The notes below the pieces were generated by a model. The model searched no databases and was not told the DNA's origin. It saw only the letters and a list, made by a program, of their open reading frames with translations. Below are positions 7,380 through 12,613 of a stretch of DNA of 12,613 bases, in pieces; position 1 is the stretch's first letter, and every line of letters begins with the position of its first letter. The stretch spans positions 1 to 12,613 of the forward strand of contig SKXH01000147.1 of the NCBI GenBank assembly GCA_007128495.1. The letters are read 5' to 3'. Origin of the DNA: Bacteroidota bacterium (GTDB lineage Bacteria; Bacteroidota; Ignavibacteria; T3Sed10-11). Both the position numbers and the translations under genes were made by a program.

Positions 7380-7535
7380 ACAAATAAACAGTACACCGTT
7401 TATATTGAACTCTAAGCTACGCCTGAGGTTTTTCAAAAGCTGCTGTTGTGTATAGAAGCTTCATCAAGATCGTCAGTGCTCAAAGGAATCGCAATAAATG
7501 GTGACAAAATTCAACCATTTGTTTGCGATTTTTTT
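7380..7535 (+). ncRNA. Candidate small RNA or attenuated leader, about 155 nt
   Basis: The sequence between the promoter at 7345-7373 and the hairpin-U-tract ending at 7535 would give a discrete RNA of about 155 nt without an open frame. I do not recognise a known RNA family. If polymerase reads through, the same RNA becomes the 5' part of the cold-shock mRNA (about 270-nt leader). Which of the two holds cannot be decided from sequence. Confidence 0.4.
7487..7535 (+). terminator. Hairpin with U-tract upstream of the cold-shock gene
   Basis: Arms AATCGCAATAAATGGT (7487-7502) and ACCATTTGTTTGCGATT (7514-7530) pair as 8 bp plus 6 bp around a small internal bulge, with an 11-nt loop, and run straight into a T-run (7529-7535). 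The T-run is only on the plus-strand side. It may end the RRM transcript, end the candidate small RNA, or act as an attenuator for the cold-shock gene. Confidence 0.75.
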
Positions 7536-7551
7536 CATGTTAGGGGTCATA

Positions 7552-7614
7552 TCGGCCGGAAACGGCCGAGCAGCCAGTGGCTGTAAAATGGTTCGTACGG
7601 TCTGCCAACGGCGG
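7552..7614 (+). promoter_or_regulatory. Three consecutive hairpins in the cold-shock mRNA leader
   Basis: Hairpin 1 has a 7-bp stem, TCGGCCG and CGGCCGA, closed by a GAAA tetraloop (7552-7569). Hairpin 2 has stem CAGCC and GGCTG with loop AGT (7571-7583). Hairpin 3 has stem CTGCC and GGCGG with loop AAC and one wobble pair (7602-7614). They end 20 nt before the Shine-Dalgarno. GNRA tetraloops mark stable, often functional RNA structure. I do not match it to a known riboswitch. Confidence 0.45.
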
Positions 7615-7648
7615 ATATTTTGAAAAACTAATTTAAGGAGTGTGTTCC

Positions 7649-7849
7649 ATGGAAAAAGGAACAGTAAAGTGGTTTAACAGCGCTAAAGGTTTTGGATTTA
7701 TTCAACGCGATAGCGGCGAAGATGTATTTGTTCACTATCGTTCGATAGCCGGTGATGGGTTTAAAAACCTTGAAGACGGCGATAAGGTTGAATTTGAAGT
7801 CGAGCAAGGACAAAAAGGCCTTCAGGCAAACAACGTACGAAAAGTATAA
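7649..7849 (+). CDS. CspA-family cold-shock protein
   Basis: This 66-residue protein is a single OB-fold cold-shock domain that binds single-stranded RNA and DNA and melts RNA secondary structure. GTVKWFNSAKGFGFIQ (4-19) contains RNP1 (KGFGFI, 13-18), and VFVHY (26-30) is RNP2, with Tyr30 where most family members have Phe. Length equals the usual 65-70. The start at 7649 is set by AAGGAG (7635-7640) 8 nt upstream; a GTG at 7640 overlaps this site and is not the start. The long structured region upstream suggests post-transcriptional control. A bidirectional terminator follows. Confidence 0.95.
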   Translation: MEKGTVKWFNSAKGFGFIQRDSGEDVFVHYRSIAGDGFKNLEDGDKVEFEVEQGQKGLQANNVRKV

Positions 7850-7866
7850 TAATACGTTGTAGGTTT

Positions 7867-7921
7867 AAAAAAATCCCGCATCCAAATTCCGGTAACCCGG
7901 CAGGATGACGGGATTTTTTTT
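7867..7921. terminator. Bidirectional terminator between convergent genes
   Basis: AAAAAAATCCCG (7867-7878) plus CATCC pairs with GGATGA and CGGGATTTTTTTT (7903-7921), leaving a small internal bulge. The apex can form CCGG-TAAC-CCGG (7889-7900). A-run and T-run flank the stem, so it works on both strands. It ends the cold-shock gene on the plus strand and the serine hydrolase gene (stop at 7972) on the minus strand. Confidence 0.88.
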
Positions 7922-7971
7922 GTACATCACACCGAAAAGCTAAAAAATAAAGCCACGGATTTCACTGATCA

Positions 7972-9318
7972 TTAATCAACCAGATGAAAAACTACATTCC
8001 GTGCTCTTCCTGAATCAACCGTGAATCCGCTCACTGCATTATCCTGCTCACGGAAGAATTCTATTGTCCAACTGCCGATTGAAAAAGTGTCTTCTTCCTG
8101 ATATTCCAGTTTTCCTTTTGGCGACATCGTTCGTTCTAAGCTCAGGTTACTTCCGACTAATTCTATTTTGTACTCAACGTCGAGATCTGTATTCTTATAA
8201 CCCCCCTCATACTCCTGCAGGTTATCCTGAATTAATTCCTTCAGATAGAGATCGGCAATTTGTGTACTAATTGAACGCGGATTTATCGATCCGAGATTAC
8301 ACAAAATACCTATTGATAACTTCTGTCCGGGAAATCGTAAATAATCAGCACGAAATCCCATAAATGAACCGCCATGTCCGATAGTTTCCAATCCTTTATG
8401 GTCGCCGTACTGTAATGCAAACGCATACTGTAACGTATCCCCGTTATTCAGGATCCCCCGGGTGTGCATTATCTCATTCAAGTCAGGTGCATCGGTTAGT
8501 TGGTTTTTGTATAGATTCTGATCCCATTTAAATAAATCCCCGATTGTCGTATATAATCCACCCGGACCGACACCTTCAAAATTAGTAAGATAAGTTTGAT
8601 AGAAATTCCCCTCATTGTCCTGTTGATAACTTAATGCCCGGTTATTTACTATCTCATAACGGTTATCGTGAAAATGTGTGCTTTCCATTCCGAGCGGCTG
8701 AAAAATATTCTCGTCAGTAAATTCGCGCAAAGATTTGCCTGAAACACGTTCCACAAGTATACCTATCAATGTGTAGCCGCTGTTACTATAAAGATATTCA
8801 TCACCGGGAGTAAAGTTAAGATCGCTCTGGCTGCTGATAAGGTCCAGCTTATCCTCTACCGAAAGTACATTTGCAACGTGAACTTCGGCAAAATTCAATA
8901 AAGCATACAGGTCACGTATACCGCTTGTATGATGAACAAGATGTTGTATTGTAATTGGTTGTTCATATTCAGGCATTTCAGGGATATACATCCGTATGTC
9001 GTCGGTAAGGTCGATATCCCCTCGATCGGCAAGTAGAGCAATCGCAGCGGCTGCGAATTGTTTTGACACCGAGCCGATGTAAAATACTGTTTCAGGTGAA
9101 ATCGGGATTCCGTGATCAAGATTCGCTTCTCCGTATCCCTCCGAGTAAATTATCTCGCCACTTTCAAATACACCCAATGCACAACCGGGAGATCCGGGCT
9201 TATCCCAATTTGCGAAAAGAGTATCGACATTATTCCAGTTAAAATTTTCTTGCCCGCTTGAGGAATTTGTTAACACAAAATTAAAGATTATTGTGAAGAT
9301 AATTATATATTTGTACAT
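7972..9318 (-). CDS. Secreted serine hydrolase of the beta-lactamase fold (second copy type)
   Basis: This 448-residue exported enzyme has a signal peptide (about 1-22, hydrophobic 4-16, ending near SSSGQ). It has the three fold motifs S83-V-S-K86, Y177-S-N179 and H315-G-G317, and HHTSGIRDL (129-137). A C-terminal beta-rich region (about 365-448) follows the catalytic domain. Like the enzyme at 3174-4652 it carries HGG, not KTG, so esterase or peptidase activity is as likely as beta-lactam hydrolysis. The two proteins differ clearly and are not a recent duplication. I chose the ATG at 9318 because it gives a proper signal peptide; the frame stays open to 9468 but that 50-residue extension is not signal-like. 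The Shine-Dalgarno is weak. Confidence 0.85.
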   Translation of the reverse strand: MYKYIIIFTIIFNFVLTNSSSGQENFNWNNVDTLFANWDKPGSPGCALGVFESGEIIYSEGYGEANLDHGIPISPETVFYIGSVSKQFAAAAIALLADRGDIDLTDDIRMYIPEMPEYEQPITIQHLVHHTSGIRDLYALLNFAEVHVANVLSVEDKLDLISSQSDLNFTPGDEYLYSNSGYTLIGILVERVSGKSLREFTDENIFQPLGMESTHFHDNRYEIVNNRALSYQQDNEGNFYQTYLTNFEGVGPGGLYTTIGDLFKWDQNLYKNQLTDAPDLNEIMHTRGILNNGDTLQYAFALQYGDHKGLETIGHGGSFMGFRADYLRFPGQKLSIGILCNLGSINPRSISTQIADLYLKELIQDNLQEYEGGYKNTDLDVEYKIELVGSNLSLERTMSPKGKLEYQEEDTFSIGSWTIEFFREQDNAVSGFTVDSGRARNVVFHLVD

Positions 9319-9459
9319 GGTAAAAAATCCGATTGGTTGTTTGCGTTGTATATTTACACATGAAATTAACAGAGTTTTGTGAATATAATCAAGACCCTGC
9401 ATTGAGTGGTGTACTACGTGCTGTGTGTTGGGGAAAGTAAATAACCGCGATGGAATATT

Positions 9460-9513
9460 TTTATACACACCGCAACCGGCTATTTTTTAATTCCCGGCAG
9501 CGGTGTGTATAAA
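9460..9513. repeat. Perfect 14-bp inverted repeat, possible terminator
   Basis: TTTATACACACCGC (9460-9473) and GCGGTGTGTATAAA (9500-9513) are exact reverse complements around a 26-nt loop, which itself has two CCGG tetramers flanking a TATTTTTTAATT run. It lies just after the cupredoxin stop (9523) and may end that transcript, but no U-tract follows the stem on the minus strand. An operator or a dispersed palindromic element is the alternative. Confidence 0.5.
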
Positions 9514-9522
9514 CTTTTGCCT

Positions 9523-10176
9523 TTATTTCAGATACAACATCCGTCGCATTTCAACGTGTTCTCCCGCTTCCAGACGATAGATGTATATGCCGCTGGCCAA
9601 TCCGGTTGCATTGAATGTGACTTCATATAAACCGCTTTCCTGGTCATCATTCACAAGTGTTGTAACTTCTTTTCCCAGAATATTATACACTGTCAATTCA
9701 ACGTGGCTTCCTTCCGGGATTTCGTACTTTATAACCGTTGAGGGATTGAACGGATTCGGGTAATTTTGTTCAAGCCGGTATGACAACGGATTATTTCCTG
9801 GCATGTTTTCGTCAACGGAAGTTACCGTTGCAGAAAAAGATCCGGTCATGCCGACTCCCGAATGAACCGTACAGTGATATTCGTATGTTCCCTCTACTTC
9901 GACAACATACCGGTATTCAGTACCTGAATTTATAGGTCCCCATTCATCTGCCCCTTCAGGTACCGATGTAGATTCCAGCGGGTGTGAAGAAAAACTTCCC
10001 TGCCAGATGATCGTATCGCCTACGGCAACATCCAATTGATCGGGTGAATAACTTGTACCCGAAAATTGGATTACGTGCCTTTCCGGATCATCTGCATAGA
10101 GAGTTATAGATAAACCAAATAAAATATATAATACCGATCTCCCCACTGATTTCGTAATTTTATTAACAATCTTCAT
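9523..10176 (-). CDS. Cupredoxin (plastocyanin-like) domain protein with T9SS sorting domain
   Basis: This 217-residue exported copper protein has a signal peptide (about 1-28, ending YADD), a cupredoxin domain (about 33-118) and a T9SS type A domain (about 131-217) starting at NYPNPFNPST. The four type-1 copper ligands are visible: His65 (SSHPL), Cys102, His105 and Met110 in YHCTVHSGVGM. The C-x2-H-x4-M spacing equals that of plastocyanin and pseudoazurin. It should carry single electrons. The T9SS tail predicts export across the outer membrane and surface attachment or release, unusual for a small blue copper protein that is normally periplasmic. The start follows AAGGAG (10186-10181). It is 39 nt downstream of the YtxH-like gene and probably co-transcribed. 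The electron partner is unknown. Confidence 0.9.
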   Translation of the reverse strand: MKIVNKITKSVGRSVLYILFGLSITLYADDPERHVIQFSGTSYSPDQLDVAVGDTIIWQGSFSSHPLESTSVPEGADEWGPINSGTEYRYVVEVEGTYEYHCTVHSGVGMTGSFSATVTSVDENMPGNNPLSYRLEQNYPNPFNPSTVIKYEIPEGSHVELTVYNILGKEVTTLVNDDQESGLYEVTFNATGLASGIYIYRLEAGEHVEMRRMLYLK

Positions 10177-10215
10177 ACATCTCCTTCCTATCGGTAAATA
10201 TTATTGCGTGATGTA

Positions 10216-10494
10216 TTATTTAATACTTTTTTTCGCATTTTTTATATATTCGCCGGTTTTATCTTTTGCACTGTCTACCCATTCCATAGTATCTTTTTTT
10301 GTGGATTCGTAAGTATCTTTAAGTCCTTCTACGGAATCGGAAAATTTATCCTTGATATCGTCACTATATTCTGCACTTTTGCGTGCAATTCGTTTTCTTG
10401 TCGTTGTTCCTTTTTGGGGTGCGTATAAAATGCCAACAAGAGCTCCAACCGATAGGCCGGCCACAAATCCTAAAACTGTTTTTAACGGTTTCAT
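10216..10494 (-). CDS. YtxH-domain small membrane-anchored protein
   Basis: This 92-residue protein has an N-terminal glycine-rich transmembrane helix (about 5-24, FVAGLSVGALVGILYAP) followed by QKGTTTRKRI, the pattern of the YtxH family. The rest (about 30-92) is charged, Lys/Asp/Ser-rich and helical. YtxH proteins are common, often stress-induced and sometimes labelled gas-vesicle-like, but have no firm biochemical role. The start follows AAAGGA 7 nt upstream. The gene leads the cupredoxin gene by 39 nt. Confidence 0.85.
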   Translation of the reverse strand: MKPLKTVLGFVAGLSVGALVGILYAPQKGTTTRKRIARKSAEYSDDIKDKFSDSVEGLKDTYESTKKDTMEWVDSAKDKTGEYIKNAKKSIK

Positions 10495-10550
10495 AGTTGC
10501 ATCCTTTCATTGATTCTACATATTCTATGAATTATTTACCTGGACTACTT

Positions 10551-10579
10551 AATTTATAACAATAAAATATTAAAATCAA
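10551..10579 (-). promoter_or_regulatory. Possible promoter of the ytxH-cupredoxin unit
   Basis: On the minus strand TTGATT (10579-10574) is followed after 17 nt by TAAATT (10556-10551), about 57 nt before the YtxH start. The surroundings are AT-rich, so a chance match is possible. I see no clear terminator for the gene ending at 10613. Confidence 0.35.
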
Positions 10580-10612
10580 TTCCAGGAATAATCAACAAAT
10601 GGCCATAGAATA

Positions 10613-12613
10613 CTATCGCATAAGGATCATTTTCTTTATGTCGACATAATCTCCAGCGGTTAGTTTGTAGATATACATACCGCTCGGGACTTCGCGTCCG
10701 TATGAATCGTTTGCATCCCATGTCGCTTCATACACACCGGCAGCGTAGTGTTCATTGTTTATTATTATCGCGATACGTTGGCCGAGCGTATTGAAAACCT
10801 CCAATCGAATCAAGGATGCCGAAGGTATTGCAAACCGGATGTTTGTGGTAGGATTAAAGGGATTCGGATAATTCTGCATAAGCGAAAATTCATCAGGAAG
10901 CCCCGCAGAGTATCGCTCAATGGATGTAACATCATATGTAGTGAAACTCCATACATCAGACCATTCGCTCAGGACGCCGTTATTAACTGCCCGCACCCTC
11001 CAGTAATAAGTGGTAAGGTTTTCCAGTCCATTAACCTCGATTGAGGATTCAGCTACCCCGTCATCATCGAGTACTACTAATGAAAAATCAATGTCTTCCG
11101 CTACCTGGACATGATAATTTTCGGCATGCTGTATATTATTCCATGCGAGCACTGTATCGATTGCAATATTTGCTGCACCATCGGCCGGGGCAATAAGTTC
11201 CGGAATGTCCGGCACCAAAGCAACGGTTGTAAAACTCCATACGTCCGAAAACGAACTGTCGCCCGCCTCATTATGGGCGATCACACGCCAGTAATAAGTC
11301 GTTTCGTACTCCAATGTCACATTCAGATGGGTCGAGTCTATATCCGTTTTACTGATATATAAATTTTCGAATTCCGGAGACACTGATATTTGTACACTAT
11401 AAATTTCAGCACCTGTTATCGAATACCATTCGAGAGTTGTATTTTTCGGTATATCAATAGCGCCATCTTCTGGAAATACAAGATCCAGATGAGGTAATGT
11501 TCCCCTTCCACTAATACTAACGGTGCGCGTTTCCACACCTGATGTTTCGTTTGTTACATTATCGTTATATAATCCCGCTTCTTTTGGTGAAAACCGCACA
11601 TATATCGTTTTGTCAACATCGCCGTTATTAGGTGCTATCGATAAACTGCTTTGATAACCGTTGTCTTGATTCTCTGAGATATAAAAATCCGCTGGTGCAG
11701 TAATTGTGACATTCCCGGTTAGATTTGTACCTGTCAGGATATAAGTCTGTTCTATCGATGTCGAATCTACCTGTACTTCACCAAAAGTTAGTGAGGAGGG
11801 TTCGACAATCAATTCAGGTGGCGGAGTGGTGCCGCTTCCGCTTACCTCAATATTTTGTGAAATAGCTCCAGATGTTTCATTTGTTATCTCGCCGCTGTAT
11901 TCTATTGCCTCAGTTGGTGAAAAGCGGACGTAGATTGTCGAATTGACACTACCATCACTCGGTATAATCGAAAAATTACTCCCGAATTCATTGCTTGAAT
12001 TCCCGGATACTTCAAATCCCGCAGGCGCAGTTACCGTTACATTACCGGTAAGATTACTTCCGGATAAGGTGTAACTCTGGGAACTGGAATGCGTACCGAT
12101 CTCAGTATCATCGAACTCGAGTGATGATGTGCTGATACTTAATTCAGGGGGTGGCGTCGTTCCTGTTCCAGTGACATTAACATTTTGTGTTGCAGCCCCA
12201 GTTGTTGAATTCGATACACTACCACTGTATTCATCTGTCTCTGTTGGGGAGAAACGTATGTGGATTGTCGTGTTAACGCTACCACCATTTTGAGATATCG
12301 TTAAGCTACTTTCGAAATTGCTGTTTGAACTCTGCGATACCTCAAAGCCATCAGGGGCTGTTACCGCTATATCTTCTGTTAGATTGCTGCCGGATAAGGT
12401 GTAACTCTGGGAACTGGAATGCGTACCGATCTCAGTATCATCGAACTCGAGTGATGATGTGCTGACACTTAATTCAGGGGGTGGTGTTGTTCCCGCTCCA
12501 CTTACACTAACGTTTTGTGTTGCAACCCCCGATGAGGAGTTCGATACATTACCGTCGTATGATTTTGCCTCAGTCGGTGAAAAGCGTATGTAGATTTCCG
12601 TATTAACACTGCC
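10613..12613 (-). CDS. Large repetitive T9SS-exported surface protein (partial, N-terminus off the right edge)
   Basis: The reading frame is open from the stop at 10613 to the window edge (666 residues) with no ATG, GTG or TTG in frame from 11813 to 12613, so the protein starts outside. In N-to-C order it has tandem 110-residue beta-sandwich repeats (end of one unit before 12476, then units at 12475-12146, 12145-11816 and 11815-11486). Each has SSLEFDDTEIG or SSLTFGEVQVD, then SGSNLTGNVTVTAPAGFEVS, and a (I/V)RFSPTE motif, joined by a GTTPPPEL linker. Two fibronectin-III-like domains follow (about 11485-11215 and 11212-10935, each ending DVWSFTT). The T9SS type A domain (about 10890-10616) starts at NYPNPFNPTT. 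This architecture suggests an adhesin or structural surface protein. No catalytic domain is visible in the part seen. Confidence 0.92.
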   Translation of the reverse strand, partial: GSVNTEIYIRFSPTEAKSYDGNVSNSSSGVATQNVSVSGAGTTPPPELSVSTSSLEFDDTEIGTHSSSQSYTLSGSNLTEDIAVTAPDGFEVSQSSNSNFESSLTISQNGGSVNTTIHIRFSPTETDEYSGSVSNSTTGAATQNVNVTGTGTTPPPELSISTSSLEFDDTEIGTHSSSQSYTLSGSNLTGNVTVTAPAGFEVSGNSSNEFGSNFSIIPSDGSVNSTIYVRFSPTEAIEYSGEITNETSGAISQNIEVSGSGTTPPPELIVEPSSLTFGEVQVDSTSIEQTYILTGTNLTGNVTITAPADFYISENQDNGYQSSLSIAPNNGDVDKTIYVRFSPKEAGLYNDNVTNETSGVETRTVSISGRGTLPHLDLVFPEDGAIDIPKNTTLEWYSITGAEIYSVQISVSPEFENLYISKTDIDSTHLNVTLEYETTYYWRVIAHNEAGDSSFSDVWSFTTVALVPDIPELIAPADGAANIAIDTVLAWNNIQHAENYHVQVAEDIDFSLVVLDDDGVAESSIEVNGLENLTTYYWRVRAVNNGVLSEWSDVWSFTTYDVTSIERYSAGLPDEFSLMQNYPNPFNPTTNIRFAIPSASLIRLEVFNTLGQRIAIIINNEHYAAGVYEATWDANDSYGREVPSGMYIYKLTAGDYVDIKKMILMR
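12060..12484. repeat. Near-identical 95-bp direct repeats 330 bp apart
   Basis: Positions 12060-12154 and 12390-12484 are identical except at one base (12136 T, 12466 C). The offset of 330 bp equals the 110-codon protein repeat. The identical part covers the PPP linker and the first third of each unit; the rest of the unit differs clearly. The matching stretch in the next unit (about 11730-11824) is much more diverged. Confidence 0.93.

Larger units (their letters stand above)
7341..7648 (+). other. 308-bp non-coding region between RRM and cold-shock genes
   Basis: No credible reading frame is present. It holds, in order: a promoter directly after the RRM stop (7345-7373), about 110 nt of unassigned sequence with the palindrome GAAGCTTC (7455-7462), a terminator-like hairpin with U-tract (7487-7535), three close hairpins (7552-7614), and the Shine-Dalgarno AAGGAG (7635-7640) of the cold-shock gene. 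It reads either as one long regulated leader of the cold-shock mRNA or as a small RNA gene followed by a short leader. Confidence 0.7.

Noticed and set aside
7640..7648. GTG start 9 nt upstream for the cold-shock protein
   Set aside because: The GTG shares its first base with the AAGGAG ribosome site; the ATG at 7649 gives the standard MEKGTVKWFN N-terminus.
9319..9468. 50-residue N-terminal extension of the second serine hydrolase
   Set aside because: The ATG at 9318 begins a proper signal peptide; the extension is not signal-like and would bury it inside the protein.
10613..11812. A 399-residue protein starting with TTG at 11812
   Set aside because: This codon is an internal Leu in the PPPEL linker; the frame stays open with the same repeats to the window edge.
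12060..12484. CRISPR-like or mobile-element repeat
   Set aside because: The repeats are in frame, 330 bp apart and encode homologous protein units; there are no spacers, terminal inverted repeats or transposase.

Overview
The window most likely comes from a chromosome of a bacterium in the Fibrobacteres-Chlorobi-Bacteroidetes (FCB) superphylum, in a lineage such as Ignavibacteria, Calditrichota, Marinimicrobia or Balneolota. Three proteins end in a type IX secretion (T9SS) type A sorting domain with the signature NYPNPFNP(S/T)T, the form common in those groups. The base composition looks moderately AT-rich, genes are closely packed and mostly on the minus strand, and intergenic regions carry recognisable sigma70-like promoters and hairpin-U terminators. 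There is no sign of an integrase, transposase, phage gene, CRISPR array, tRNA or rRNA.

Layout. (1) 1-705, minus: an arsenic-resistance operon. An ArsR repressor is followed, with a 4-nt ATGA overlap, by the ArsD metallochaperone, which runs off the left edge. Its promoter carries a palindrome over the -10 box. (2) 721-2005, minus: a diheme, Cys-rich split-Soret-cytochrome-like (C_GCAxxG_C_C) redox protein with a T9SS tail and a strong terminator. (3) 2269-4652, minus: a secreted serine hydrolase of the beta-lactamase/DD-peptidase fold, translationally coupled to a RarD-type EamA permease. (4) 4741-6895, minus: a secreted GH97 glycosidase with the full set of acidic residues of the inverting alpha-glucosidase subgroup. 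(5) 6925-7921, plus: the only plus-strand genes, a small RRM RNA-binding protein and a CspA-type cold-shock protein. The 308 bases between them contain a promoter, an internal terminator-like hairpin and further hairpins, and look like an attenuated leader or a small RNA. (6) 7972-9318, minus: a second secreted serine hydrolase. (7) 9523-10494, minus: a YtxH-like membrane protein and a T9SS-tagged cupredoxin. (8) 10613 to the right edge, minus: the C-terminal 666 residues of a large repetitive surface protein (110-residue tandem beta repeats, two fibronectin-III-like domains, T9SS tail).

How the genes fit together. Most genes here encode envelope or exported proteins. Two of the three T9SS cargoes are redox proteins (diheme cytochrome, type-1 copper protein), which suggests electron-transfer proteins displayed at the cell surface. 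The most unusual points are the split-Soret/T9SS fusion with a Tat-like leader, the promoter-hairpin-U-tract leader in front of the cold-shock gene, and the patchily homogenised 330-bp repeats in the adhesin-like gene.
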